Assembly (NCBI RefSeq): GCF_014650895.1
Contig: NZ_BMVV01000004.1
Span: 310,001-374,000 of the forward strand
Length of the DNA stretch: 64,000 nucleotides
From: Streptomyces omiyaensis
GTDB lineage: Bacteria; Actinomycetota; Actinomycetes; Streptomycetales; Streptomycetaceae
Direction of reading: 5' to 3'
The notes below the pieces were generated by a model. That model did not search any database and was not told the DNA's origin. It saw only the letters and a list, made by a program, of their open reading frames with translations. The position numbers and the translations under genes are program-made. Within the stretch, counting starts at the first letter, position 1; each line of letters starts with the position of its first letter. Positions 25,524-33,933 of the stretch are shown here, piece by piece.

Positions 25524-25926
25524 GGAGGAGCGTGGCTGCGAGAAGTGCCAGCACTTGGGCGATGACGACGAGGTTCTTATCGGTGAACCAGAGCGGCTCG
25601 TACATGTTGGGCAGGGGGCCGAGTTCGCCGACATCGACGTACCGGTAGAGCAGGAGCGCGGCCAGTCCACCGGCCGCGACGGTCCAGGCGAAGGCTTCTG
25701 CCAGCAGGCGGCGCCAGACGAGGACCAACAGCGCCGCGAGTGCGGCGACGGCGGCTTCGATTCTGAACAGGGTTCCCTGGCTGACGGTGGCGCTGACGGC
25801 GTCGTAGCGGTCGGCGAGGTACACGTGGAGGTAGGCGTCGGCTGCAAGACCGGCTGCGGCCAGGAGACGGGCGACGCCGCGCAGTCTGCGGTGTGGAGTG
25901 TCCGGGCCAGTGAGATCGTTGGGCAT
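25495..25926 (-). CDS. Small four-helix membrane protein
   Basis: A 143-aa protein with four hydrophobic segments and a basic tail (TRRRRRHA). No catalytic motif is visible. It is followed on its 5' side by a cupredoxin lipoprotein gene in the same orientation 38 bp away, so both are probably co-transcribed. I do not recognise a named family. Confidence 0.78.
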   Translation of the reverse strand: MPNDLTGPDTPHRRLRGVARLLAAAGLAADAYLHVYLADRYDAVSATVSQGTLFRIEAAVAALAALLVLVWRRLLAEAFAWTVAAGGLAALLLYRYVDVGELGPLPNMYEPLWFTDKNLVVIAQVLALLAATLLLTRRRRRHA

Positions 25927-25964
25927 GGGGCTGCTCCGGCGTGAGCCGCGCGTGGCCTGTGCGG

Positions 25965-26360
25965 TCAGCGCACGGTGAGGGTGCCCATCATGGACGGATG
26001 GATGCCGCAGAGGTAGCGGTAGGCGCCGGCAGTCGACGGTGCGGTGAACATGGCTGTCCGGCCGCCTTCAATGGTGCTGGTGTCGAAGGCGCTGGGGGCT
26101 TCGGCCGTCACGGTGTGGGGCGCGGAGTCCTCGTTTACCACGGAGACCTTGGCTCCTGGTGAGACCGTGAGGTCGGCCGGCTCGAAGCGGAAGTCCTCGA
26201 TGACGATGCGTTCTTCGCTGACCGATGTGGTGGACGGCGTGGAGGGCGACGGGGAGGTGGGTGCGCTGCCGCCGGAGCAGCCGGCGAGGGCGATAAGCAT
26301 GCACAGCACGGCGATCGCTACAACTGCTTGCAGCCTGCGGAAGCGGGGAGGAATAGGCAT
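25965..26360 (-). CDS. Cupredoxin (plastocyanin-like) lipoprotein
   Basis: A 131-aa protein; ATG 26360 with AGGAGG. The lipobox IALAGC is at about residues 23-28. The mature domain is a single type-1 copper fold: the first His ligand in SAPHTVTAEA and Cys/His/Met ligands in YLCGIHPSMMG. It is an envelope electron carrier or copper-binding protein. It sits with a small membrane protein downstream, a CHRD-domain protein upstream and many exported redox proteins nearby. Confidence 0.9.
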   Translation of the reverse strand: MPIPPRFRRLQAVVAIAVLCMLIALAGCSGGSAPTSPSPSTPSTTSVSEERIVIEDFRFEPADLTVSPGAKVSVVNEDSAPHTVTAEAPSAFDTSTIEGGRTAMFTAPSTAGAYRYLCGIHPSMMGTLTVR

Positions 26361-26483
26361 GAGGTCCTCCTGGGTGCGCTGGGCGGAATACCCGGCTGTC
26401 GCGGAGCCAGATGGTGCGACAGGGGGCTTCCCGGGGTCCGGCGGTGCACCAAGTAGGTGGGGCTGACGTCCTGCGGAGGGGGT

Positions 26484-26519
26484 GACGGCCTCGGCGTCGA
26501 GGAGGTCGCAGAGGCCGTC
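26484..26519 (-). terminator. Hairpin downstream of the CHRD gene
   Basis: A 9-bp stem (26484-26492 with 26511-26519) and an 18-nt loop, about 60 bp past the CHRD stop. Confidence 0.45.
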
Positions 26520-26576
26520 GGGAGGGCGGAACGGCTGCAGCCCATGGGACTCTGGGCGTCACCCTTTCGCCGAGGG

Positions 26577-27257
26577 TCAGTACTTGCCCATGGAGCTGCC
26601 GCTATGGCCCTCGATAACGCCGCAGCTCGCGGGGGCGGTGGCTTCCTGGGGAAGCTTGGGGTCGAGTTCGCTCTTGCCCTTGCCGAAGTCGTACTTGCCG
26701 TTGCCGTTGGGGTCGATCCCGTGCTGGACGATGTGCAGGTAGGTGATGTTGTCGGCGACGGCCTGGGAAACGGTGATCGTGCGCGAGTAGGACAGGTTGC
26801 CGTTCTTGTCCGCGACCGGCATCCGGTCGACGGCAAGACCGCTGGCCTTGGTGGTGTCGCCCTTGGTGGTCAAGGAGATGTTGATGTCTCCGTAAGCGGG
26901 CAGGCCCTCGGCAGTGGTGACGATGCCGTCGCCGTTCTTGTCGGCGCTGGCATCGGGGCAGGTGAAGTCGTGCCCAGTGGTGGACCCGTGGATGTGCTGA
27001 GCGTGCGGCTGACCCGGAACCAGGCCCTGGGCTTCGATCTTCACCGTGAGCTGGCGGCCCTGCAGGGTGAGCTGCGCGGTGCCGCTGGCACCCGAGTCGT
27101 TCAGCTGCCGCAGGTCGACCTGGTAGCTCCGGCCGTGCTGCGTCTGCTGGCCCGCGTCGTTCGTGTCATGAGCCAGAGCCGGGGCCGCCACGGCGAGCGT
27201 GAGGGCAGCGGGCAGCGCCATGAGGGTGGTGAGGCGGGTGGAGCGCTTGACTGTCAT
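26577..27257 (-). CDS. CHRD-domain secreted protein with Ca-binding loops
   Basis: A 226-aa protein. A signal peptide (ALTLAVAAPALAHD) precedes a beta-rich CHRD-like domain with the hallmark LVPGQPHAQHIHGS and later YLHIVQHGID. Two EF-hand-like loops are visible: DKNGDGIVTTAE and DPNGNGKYDFGKG. Two Cys (FTCPD; ASCGVIEG) could form a disulfide. CHRD domains are also found in chordin and in bacterial surface proteins and resemble Cu/Zn superoxide dismutase in fold. Its catalytic role, if any, is unknown. Confidence 0.85.
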   Translation of the reverse strand: MTVKRSTRLTTLMALPAALTLAVAAPALAHDTNDAGQQTQHGRSYQVDLRQLNDSGASGTAQLTLQGRQLTVKIEAQGLVPGQPHAQHIHGSTTGHDFTCPDASADKNGDGIVTTAEGLPAYGDINISLTTKGDTTKASGLAVDRMPVADKNGNLSYSRTITVSQAVADNITYLHIVQHGIDPNGNGKYDFGKGKSELDPKLPQEATAPASCGVIEGHSGSSMGKY

Positions 27258-27525
27258 CGCGATGCATCCCCTTCCGGGGAGGGTTCACCGGCATGAGACC
27301 GGATCGCGTTCGGACGTTGGTCCCTTTCACCCTCTATTCGGGGCGCCCCAGAAGGAGGATTGCTCGCTACTCGCGCCACTCTTCGTGCGTGAGCGCAAAG
27401 AGTGGTGACCGACCCCCGGTGCCACTCCGCCGCGGGCGCCTGCCCCGCCCGGCCTCGTGCGGAGCGCACCGGAGGGCACCGGGGTGGCCGGTGCGAGGGC
27501 TGGTCTCCCCTCGTAGGCTGCCGCC
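27258..27525. promoter_or_regulatory. Divergent promoter region with a compound hairpin
   Basis: A 268-bp gap between the CHRD gene (minus) and carbonic anhydrase (plus). An imperfect hairpin at 27376-27405 (8-bp outer stem CCACTCTT/AAGAGTGG, 4-bp inner stem) could be an operator or RNA element. No hexamers were assigned. Confidence 0.35.
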
Positions 27526-28170
27526 ATGACCGAGAAGACCCTGACGCCCACGCCCCGTGACGCTTTCGACCTGCTTATGTCCGGTAACCAGCGCTTCGTC
27601 TCCGGCGCCTCCGAGCATCCGAACCAAGACGCCGCCCGCCGCACCGAGACCGCACCGTCCCAGAAGCCTTTCGCGGTGCTGTTCGGTTGCTCCGACTCCC
27701 GGCTGGCCGCCGAGATCATCTTCGACCGCGGTCTGGGTGACCTGTTCGTGGTCCGCACCGCCGGACACGTCGCCGGCACCGAAGTGCTCGGAAGTCTCGA
27801 GTTCGGCGTCGCGGTCCTCAACGCGCCGCTGGTCGTCGTCCTGGGCCACGACTCGTGCGGCGCCGTCGCCGCGGCCTGCTCCGCCCTGGAGAACGGAAAG
27901 ATGCCGGGCGGCTTCGTCCGCGACGTGGTCGAGCGGGTGACTCCCAGTGTGCTGACCGCCCGCGCCGCCGGACGTGAGAGTGCCGAGGAAATCCTGGCCG
28001 AGCACATCGAGCACACGGTGGACCTGCTGCTGGAGCGCTCCCGCGTCCTGGCCGACGCGGTGGCCGCCGGCCGAACCGCCGTGGTGGGCCTGTCCTACCG
28101 GCTAGCCGACGGCAGCGCCCAACTGGTTGCCGCCCGCGGCCTCGACGCCCTGGTTCCCGCCGCGTCCTGA
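27526..28170 (+). CDS. Beta-carbonic anhydrase
   Basis: A 214-aa enzyme interconverting CO2 and bicarbonate. Zinc ligands are visible: Cys in VLFGCSDSR (with the Asp-Arg dyad), then His and Cys in VVLGHDSCGAV. The N-terminal LMSGNQRFVSG and the GHVAGTEVLGSLEFGV loop are typical of the family, and the length is normal. It lies alone between divergent and convergent neighbours. Bicarbonate is reported to bind cyclopropane synthase, so a link to the nearby methyltransferases is conceivable but unsupported. Confidence 0.93.
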   Translation: MTEKTLTPTPRDAFDLLMSGNQRFVSGASEHPNQDAARRTETAPSQKPFAVLFGCSDSRLAAEIIFDRGLGDLFVVRTAGHVAGTEVLGSLEFGVAVLNAPLVVVLGHDSCGAVAAACSALENGKMPGGFVRDVVERVTPSVLTARAAGRESAEEILAEHIEHTVDLLLERSRVLADAVAAGRTAVVGLSYRLADGSAQLVAARGLDALVPAAS

Positions 28171-28254
28171 CCCCTCCGTGGAACGGACCGAGCGCGCGCA
28201 GACATGGGTCGGCACAACGTCGTGCCGGCCGTACGGAGGTTCGGCGGCCCCGCG

Positions 28255-29268
28255 TCAGTTGATCGCGGGGATGATGTCGGTGCCGTAGGCGTCGATGGTG
28301 CCCTCGCGGTGGTCGTGCATGTCGTAGACGGCGAACTGGTCGACGCCGAGGTCCTTGAGATGGCGGAGCTTGTCGATGTGGGCCTCGGCGGGGCCGAGGA
28401 GGCAGAAGCGGTCGACGATCTCGTCGGGGACGAACGCGATGTCGGGGTTGTCGGCACGGCCGTGGTGGGAGTAGTCGTACCCCTGACGGTCCTTAATGTA
28501 CGCCGTCAGTTCCTCGGGGACCATCGAGGAGTGCTCGCCGTACTTGGCGACCAGGTCGGCGACATGGTTGCCGACCATTCCGCCGAACCACCGGCACTGG
28601 TCCCGGGCGTGGGCCAGGGCCTCGGGCGAGTCGTCGGCCGTCACGTACGCGGGGGCGGCGACGCAGATGGTGAGGGCGTCGGGGTCGCGCCCGGCGTCGA
28701 CGGCGGCCTGCCGGACGGCCTTGACCATCCACTCGGTGAGGAAGGGGTCGGCGAGCTGGAGGATGAAGCCGTCGGCCTTCTGCCCGGCCAGCGCGAGCGC
28801 CTTCGGGCCGTAGGCCGCCATCCACACCGGGAGCTTGCCGTTCTCGATCCAGGGGATGCGGATCGGGTTGCCGTCGACCTCGGCCTCGCGGCCCTCGGCG
28901 AGGTCGCGGATGACCTCGATGGCCTCGCCGAGGCGGGCGAGGGTGTTGGGCCTGCGGCCGGCGACGCGCATGGCGGAGTCGCCGCGGCCGATGCCGCAGA
29001 CGGTCCGGTTGCCGTACATGTCGTTGAGGGTGGCGAAGGTGGAGGCGGTGACCTCCCAGGTGCGGGTGCCGGGGTTGGTGACCATGGGGCCGACGCGCAG
29101 CTTGGTGGTGTTGGCCAGGATCTGGCTGTAGATGACGAAGGGCTCCTGCCACAGCACGGCGGAGTCGAAGGTCCAGCCGTAGCGGAAGCCGTTGCGTTCG
29201 GCACGCTTCATCAGGCCGACGACCTGCGAGGCGGGCGGGTCGGTCTGCAGGACGAGTCCGAAGTCCAA
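28255..29268 (-). CDS. LLM-class F420-dependent-type oxidoreductase, copy 1
   Basis: A 337-aa luciferase-like TIM barrel that resembles the family annotated TIGR03842, usually found beside hydantoinases. The start is a TTG at 29266-29268 with AGGAGG 7 nt upstream; the open frame continues upstream only through the hydantoinase gene. Typical segments are DFGLVLQTDPPASQVVGLM, NPGTRTWEVTASTFATLND and GIGRGDSAMR. It probably oxidises or reduces a pyrimidine-derived or hydantoin-type intermediate with F420 or FMN. A 95%-identical copy lies at 62390. Confidence 0.88.
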   Translation of the reverse strand: MDFGLVLQTDPPASQVVGLMKRAERNGFRYGWTFDSAVLWQEPFVIYSQILANTTKLRVGPMVTNPGTRTWEVTASTFATLNDMYGNRTVCGIGRGDSAMRVAGRRPNTLARLGEAIEVIRDLAEGREAEVDGNPIRIPWIENGKLPVWMAAYGPKALALAGQKADGFILQLADPFLTEWMVKAVRQAAVDAGRDPDALTICVAAPAYVTADDSPEALAHARDQCRWFGGMVGNHVADLVAKYGEHSSMVPEELTAYIKDRQGYDYSHHGRADNPDIAFVPDEIVDRFCLLGPAEAHIDKLRHLKDLGVDQFAVYDMHDHREGTIDAYGTDIIPAIN

Positions 29269-29279
29269 GGGGCGGCCTC

Positions 29280-30671
29280 CTAGTTCAGGTGCTGACAGGT
29301 GGAGCGGGGGACGAAGGCGCCGTGACCGGCGCGTCCGACGTACGTGCGCTGGTCGATGACCGGTTCGCCGCGCGAGAGGACCGTCTCGACCCGGCCGGTG
29401 ACCGTCCTCCCCTCGTACGCCGAGTAGTCGACGTTCATGTGGTGGGTCTCGGCGGAGAGGGTCTGGGTGGCGTGCGGGTCGTAGAGGACGATGTCGGCGT
29501 CGGCGCCGGGCGCGATGGTGCCCCTCTGCGGGTAGAGGCCGAACATCCTCGCCGGGGTGGCGCAGGCGATCTCGATCCAGCGCCGCCGCGAGAGGTGCCC
29601 GTCGACGACGGCCTGGTGGAGGAGGTCCATGCGGTTCTCCACGCCCGGCAGGCCGTTGGGGATCTTCGAGAAGTCCCCGCGCCCCAGCTCCTTCTGGCCC
29701 GTGAAGCAGAACGGACAGTGGTCCGTCGACACCACCTGGAGGTCGTTCGTCCGCAGCCCCCGCCACAGCGCCGCCTGGTGCTCCTTCGGGCGCAGCGGCG
29801 TCGAGCACACGTACTTGGCGCCCTCGAAGTCCGGCTCCGCCAGGTTGTCCGTCGACAGGAACAGGTACTGCGGGCAGGTCTCGCCGAAGACCGGCAGGCC
29901 CTTGTCCCGGGCCGCGGCCAGCTCGGCGACCGCCTCCTGGGCCGAGACGTGGACGACGTACAGCGGGGAGCCGGCGACCCGGGCGAGCTGGATCGCGCGG
30001 TGGGTGGCCTCCGCCTCCAGGAGGGCCTTGCGGACCTCGCCGTGGTACCGGGGGTCGGTCTCGCCGCGGGCCAGGGCCTGCTCCACCAGGACGTCGATCG
30101 CGATGCCGTTCTCCGCGTGCATCATGATCAGCCCGCCGGTGTCGGCCGCGACCTGCATGGCCCGCAGGATCTGCCCGTCATCCGAATAGAAGACACCCGG
30201 ATACGCCATAAACAATTTGAACGAGGAAACGCCGATCTCGACCAGCTTCGGCATCTCCCGCAGCGTCGACTCGTTCACGTCCGACATGATCATGTGGAAC
30301 GCGTAGTCGACCGCGCAGTTCCCGTCCGCCTTTGCCATCCAGGCATCCAGACCGGCCCGAAGCGGCTCGCCCTTCGCCTGCACCGCGAAATCGACGATCG
30401 TCGTCGTCCCACCCCACGCCGCCGCCCGCGTCCCCGTCTCGAACGTGTCCGACGCGAACGTGCCACCGAACGGCAACTCCATATGCGTATGCGCGTCCAC
30501 CCCACCCGGGATCACATACTTCTGCGACGCGTCGATCACCCGGTCCGCCGTCCATTCCTGCGTCCCCGGCGCCGCCAGCGCCACCACCCGGCCATGCTCG
30601 ATCAGCACATCCGCGTGCACCTCGTCCGCGGCCGTGATCACAAGACCACCGGTAATCAGAGTCCGAGTCAT
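29280..30671 (-). CDS. Dihydropyrimidinase/hydantoinase, copy 1
   Basis: A 463-aa cyclic amidohydrolase. The metal-binding GGVDAHTHMELPFGG is near residue 60, the carboxylated Lys is in SSFKLFMAYPG, His ligands are in MHAENG and VVHVSAQEA, and the Asp is in STDHCPF. It hydrolyses dihydrouracil or hydantoins. The stop is 11 bp before the oxidoreductase start, so the two are an operon. The 5' part (upstream of about 30180) uses G- and T-ending codons while the 3' part prefers C-ending ones, suggesting a mosaic gene. The C-terminal half is duplicated at 63452-64000. Confidence 0.9.
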   Translation of the reverse strand: MTRTLITGGLVITAADEVHADVLIEHGRVVALAAPGTQEWTADRVIDASQKYVIPGGVDAHTHMELPFGGTFASDTFETGTRAAAWGGTTTIVDFAVQAKGEPLRAGLDAWMAKADGNCAVDYAFHMIMSDVNESTLREMPKLVEIGVSSFKLFMAYPGVFYSDDGQILRAMQVAADTGGLIMMHAENGIAIDVLVEQALARGETDPRYHGEVRKALLEAEATHRAIQLARVAGSPLYVVHVSAQEAVAELAAARDKGLPVFGETCPQYLFLSTDNLAEPDFEGAKYVCSTPLRPKEHQAALWRGLRTNDLQVVSTDHCPFCFTGQKELGRGDFSKIPNGLPGVENRMDLLHQAVVDGHLSRRRWIEIACATPARMFGLYPQRGTIAPGADADIVLYDPHATQTLSAETHHMNVDYSAYEGRTVTGRVETVLSRGEPVIDQRTYVGRAGHGAFVPRSTCQHLN

Positions 30672-30963
30672 TCCCCAGCCATCCCTTCACCCCCGCCGAA
30701 CAGGCCACCACCGGCACGGGCCGAGGCCACGCCCCGGCCCACCGGCCCCCTCACGCCGCCACCTCGCACGGCACACGGCCTACTCCGCCAGAAAACCCCT
30801 GGTCACGCGACCGAACGAAACCCTTGAATACTCCAGGAACCCTCAAGAGTCATGGTGTTGAGCGGCATGGGGGTTAAATGCGTCGCGGTGACACGTTGAG
30901 CCCACTCCAACTTCGGGCAGTGCTGGTCAGATCCGCGCGATGGGCATCTGATAGACCCTGGCT
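30672..30963. other. Upstream region of hydantoinase copy 1
   Basis: No gene seen in 292 bp. It presumably carries the hydantoinase promoter. The sequence becomes more A/T-rich after about 30820, toward the mobile-element zone. Confidence 0.4.
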
Positions 30964-31335
30964 ATGACATTCGCGGCGGTGGGCGAGGGTGGTGCGGGCG
31001 GATGGCACGTCGATCGGGGTGCGCTCACCGCGGTGATCTGTGCTCGGTGGACTGAAGCCGAGATCGCTTCGTCGGCCCGTAGGGCCGTGCGCAGTCTCAT
31101 ATGGATGCTCGATACAGAGAACGGCCTGGGTGAGGCTTATCTGCACGAGGCCGGTACCTGCCTGTACATGTACGTGTGGGAGGAGGACGCGATCTGGTTG
31201 GCGATCGCCTTCCGCAGACTGACACCCATGCACCTTGACCTGGTGTTTTGTAATGAAGGCTATACCTTCGACGTGCGCGTGCCAGCCGGGACCACCGAGG
31301 CCGAACTGATGGCCCTGGCGAGTGCTGCGGGCTGA
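30964..31335 (+). CDS. Hypothetical protein
   Basis: A 123-aa soluble protein I do not recognise. Features: Trp-rich and acidic patches (SLIWMLDTENGLGEAYL, MYVWEEDAIWLAIAFRRL), and a C-terminal beta-alpha unit (YTFDVRVPAGTTEAELMAL). The shape is reminiscent of small immunity proteins, but no toxin lies beside it. The ribosome-binding site is weak. The stop codon falls in a 24-bp perfect palindrome (31325-31348) shared with the convergent transposase relic. Confidence 0.55.
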   Translation: MTFAAVGEGGAGGWHVDRGALTAVICARWTEAEIASSARRAVRSLIWMLDTENGLGEAYLHEAGTCLYMYVWEEDAIWLAIAFRRLTPMHLDLVFCNEGYTFDVRVPAGTTEAELMALASAAG

Positions 31336-31348
31336 GCTCAGCCCGCAG
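31325..31348. terminator. Perfect 24-bp palindrome between convergent genes
   Basis: CTGCGGGCTGAG followed by its exact complement. The hypothetical gene (plus) and the transposase relic (minus) both end ...GCGGGCTGA inside it. It may act as a bidirectional terminator or be an end of the older insertion sequence. Confidence 0.5.
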
Positions 31349-31464
31349 TGGCGAAGTGGAGGACCAGGACGGCCTTCACGGTGTCGGTGATACGGGTCGT
31401 GCTGCACCGGAGCTTCCGCAGCAGGCGCCACTGCTTCAGAGCAGCCATGGCCTGCTCGCCCTAA
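31338..31464 (-). pseudogene. C-terminal fragment of a split IS5-type (DDE_Tnp_4-like) transposase
   Basis: Reads GEQAMAALKQWRLLRKLRCS then TTRITDTVKAVLVLHFATAG and stop, the end of the transposase whose first part is at 35079-35718. The two halves are separated by the 3.6-kb unit at 31465-35078. TAA occurs on both sides of that unit (31462-31464 and 35079-35081). Confidence 0.75.
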
Positions 31465-31484
31465 GAAGTCATCTCATTTGGTGA
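31465..31484 (+). repeat. Left terminal inverted repeat
   Basis: GAAGTCATCTCATTTGGTGA; the transposase stop codon (31474-31476) lies inside it. It pairs with 35059-35078. Confidence 0.8.
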
Positions 31485-32291
31485 GTCTGCGGTAGCAGAT
31501 AAGGGTGCAGGCGATGGCGGTGAAGGCCAGGAAGTGGTCGGCTTTGCGTTCGTAGCGTCGGTGGAGTCGTCGGCAGCCGGCGAGCCAGGCCATGGTGCGT
31601 TCGATGGTCCACCGATGTCGTCCGAGCCGCTGAGAGGATTCGATGCCTTTGCGGGCGATGCGGTGTCGGATGCCTCGGCCGGAGAGCCATTGGCGCAGGT
31701 GGCGGTAGTCGTAGCCCTTGTCGGCGTGGAGCTTGCCGGGCTTACGCCTGCGTCGGCCGCGGCGTGAGCGGATCGGGGGTATGCCCTTCACCAGCGGGAT
31801 CAGGGCCTGGCTGTCGTGGAGGTTCGCCGCCGAGATTCCGACGGAGATGGGCAGACCGGTCCGCTCGGTGATGAGGTGGATCTTCGACCCGTACTTGCCC
31901 CGGTCGACAGGATTCGGACCCGTCAGCTCCCCCTTTTCATCGCCCGCATGTTGACCGAGTCGATCGCGCAGCGCGACCAGTCCAGCTCGCCCCGGGAACC
32001 GAGCTCGTCGAGGACCAGGCGGTGCAGCTTGGCCCAGACCCTGGCCTTCGACCACTCGGTGAACCGGCGGTGGGCCGTGGCCCCGGACGGCCCGAACGAC
32101 GAGGCAGGCAGCTGTCGCCACGTACACCCGGAGGTCGCCACGAACACGATCGCGGCCAACACCTCCCGGTCACCATGCCGACGCCGGCCACCACCCTGAG
32201 GCCGCGAAGGAGCCTCCGGCACCACCCGCTGAAACAACTCCCACAACCCGTCCGGCACCAGACGCTCGACAATCCCCACCACGCCTCGCAC
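31474..32291 (-). CDS. IS5-family (IS427-like) transposase, two frames with -1 frameshift
   Basis: The first frame (32291 to 31923) gives GIVERLVPDGLWELFQRVV ... CAIDSVNMRAMKRGS; the second frame continues KGELTGPNPVDRGKYGSKIH to RRLTK. The frames meet at AAAAGGGGG, a normal slippery site for -1 frameshifting in IS427-group elements. Joined, the product is about 272 aa with a full DDE set: Asp in CAIDSVN, Asp in LHADKGYDY, Glu in RWTIERTMAWL. It therefore looks intact and could still be active. Confidence 0.85.
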
Positions 32292-32361
32292 CCTACCGAC
32301 CCGTAGGAAGCGTGCCGTAAATGCGACGCCTTGCGATGACAGGCCGTGGCAGGATCACCGG

Positions 32362-32994
32362 ATGTCCAACGATGTTGCCTATCCCGTCTTCCGTACCCCC
32401 GACCCTGCACTCGCCCTGCGTACCGCGCGCCGTCTCATGGAGTTCGGCCGCTGCGAGCATTCCGAGGTTTCCGCGTACGCGGAGCTTTCTTCCGTCGCCG
32501 AGGTGCGGCGGATGGCGAAGGCCATGTCCCAGGGACGGTTCTGCGGGGCATCTGAACCGGACGAATTCGAAGGGGTGCCGTTCGAGGACCAGCCTGCTCT
32601 CGTCGTCGGCGTCGAGGCGAGCGGCTTGCCGGCCGAGGAAGCCGCGTTCGAGGGACGGCTGCCGGTGGAGTGGGAGGTGTGGAACCTGCCGATCGGCAGT
32701 ATCGAGGCGGATCTCACCGCGGCGATCGGTACGAACGTGGGCTTGATCAATTGGGATGCGCTGCAATGGCCGGCCGCTCCCGAGGCCGGATTCCACGGCG
32801 AGTCCAAGCACGCCGAAGTGACACTCCTCTTCAACACCTGCACCCGCGAGCTCGATGAACCCACCGATGACCACACCGTCCTCGTCCATGTACGCAGTGC
32901 CGTCTTCGACGGCCGCCAGACAAACGAGCCGTATGCCCACTGGCTCGCCGCGCAGGTGGGCCTCACGGTCATCGGGCCCGCGCAACGGTGTTGA
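32362..32994 (+). CDS. Hypothetical protein (cargo)
   Basis: A 210-aa soluble, acidic protein (for example SEPDEFEGVPFEDQ; WEVWNLPIGSIEADL). I do not recognise a family. Third-position G/C is high, so it is likely real. It lies between the intact transposase and a relic of a similar transposase N-terminus, in opposite orientation to both. Confidence 0.6.
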   Translation: MSNDVAYPVFRTPDPALALRTARRLMEFGRCEHSEVSAYAELSSVAEVRRMAKAMSQGRFCGASEPDEFEGVPFEDQPALVVGVEASGLPAEEAAFEGRLPVEWEVWNLPIGSIEADLTAAIGTNVGLINWDALQWPAAPEAGFHGESKHAEVTLLFNTCTRELDEPTDDHTVLVHVRSAVFDGRQTNEPYAHWLAAQVGLTVIGPAQRC

Positions 32995-33000
32995 AGGAGC

Positions 33001-33065
33001 CCGCCGACCCTCGGAAATAGCTCCCCCGATTCGTCCGGTACCAGCCGCTCGACGATCCCCGGCAC
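33001..33065 (-). pseudogene. N-terminal relic of a second IS427-like transposase
   Basis: Reads VPGIVERLVPDESGELFPRV, matching the first residues of the intact transposase at 32291 (VVGIVERLVPDGLWELFQRV) in the same orientation. Nothing further of the gene remains. Confidence 0.65.
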
Positions 33066-33169
33066 GGCCTGCCGGCCACTCAGCCGCCGACGGCCCAAAT
33101 AGGCCGGGCTGATCATCCGCTCAGCGCTATCGTCTGCGGACAAGAGCCTTACGCCCGGGGGGAAGTGTC

Positions 33170-33874
33170 TTGAGACAACGGATTCTCATGAGCGCCGCCG
33201 CCACGCTGCTGGTGACATCGGCTGGCTGTACGTCGGGGACGGAACAGCCGCGGGACTCCTCAAAGCCCGCAGCAGTGAAGTCCTCGGTCACGACACCCTC
33301 GGCGGTCACCCAGCGGCCGTACGACAAGATGCCGGCGCGGCCGCTGGGCCAGGCGGCGGTCAGCGGCCGTGATCATGCTTTCCTGCAGGAGGCGTTCGCG
33401 ATCCAGATGCCGGCAGGACACAAGGTTCCACCGGCCGACGAGGTGGTCGTGATCCGTCGCCTGGATGCCAAGAACGGGGATCTGGCCTGGATGTCCGACG
33501 GGCGCACCTTCTGCTACGGCAAGATCCGGGAAGGATACAGCTCGCTCAGCTGCGGCCAGCTCCCTGAGGAGCCGCCGGCGCCCGGACTGCTCTTCACGAT
33601 CTGGGGCGAGCCTGACCGGGTGACCAACGGGGAAAACAACGACGAGGTCCGCGTCGTGGGCTTCGTGATCGCCGAGGGCGGTCCGAAGCGTTTCGACCAC
33701 GTCAAGCGCAGCAAGGGGACGGGGCCGGTGCATCAGGCGGTCGCGAGGTTTCCCTCCGGTCGCATGGTCACCTTCCTAACGATCGACCGTGCCTACGGGC
33801 CCATCGACCCCGAGGCGGAGATCTGCAGGAGCGACCGGAAGATCTGCTTCCCGTCCGAGGACCTGCCGCACTGA
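33170..33874 (+). CDS. Lipoprotein of unknown function (cargo)
   Basis: A 234-aa protein starting at TTG 33170 with GGGGGGAAG upstream. A signal sequence with lipobox VTSAGC at residues 15-20 is followed by a Ser/Thr/Pro linker and a domain of about 150 aa containing four Cys (RTFCYGK, SSLSCGQ, EICRSDRKICFP) that could form two disulfides. No family recognised. It is convergent with the DUF4253 gene across a terminator. Confidence 0.68.
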   Translation: MRQRILMSAAATLLVTSAGCTSGTEQPRDSSKPAAVKSSVTTPSAVTQRPYDKMPARPLGQAAVSGRDHAFLQEAFAIQMPAGHKVPPADEVVVIRRLDAKNGDLAWMSDGRTFCYGKIREGYSSLSCGQLPEEPPAPGLLFTIWGEPDRVTNGENNDEVRVVGFVIAEGGPKRFDHVKRSKGTGPVHQAVARFPSGRMVTFLTIDRAYGPIDPEAEICRSDRKICFPSEDLPH

Positions 33875-33880
33875 CACGAC

Positions 33881-33911
33881 GGCGGTGCGCGGCCGTCAGC
33901 CGCGCACCGCC
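33881..33911. terminator. Bidirectional hairpin between convergent genes
   Basis: A 13-bp stem (33881-33893 with 33899-33911) and a 5-nt loop, between the lipoprotein and DUF4253 stops. Confidence 0.75.
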
Positions 33912-33933
33912 CCACGAGGTCCTGCGCTCTGGT

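Larger units (their letters stand above)
28218..30671 (-). repeat. Duplicated segment, copy 1 (oxidoreductase + hydantoinase)
   Basis: The LLM oxidoreductase/hydantoinase pair is present twice in direct orientation; the other copy begins at 62353 (offset 34,135 bp). Similarity begins about 37 bp beyond the oxidoreductase stop in both copies. I count 16 substitutions between the two oxidoreductase proteins over 337 aa (about 95% identity). The short spacer between the two genes differs (11 bp here, 45 bp in copy 2). Confidence 0.9.
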
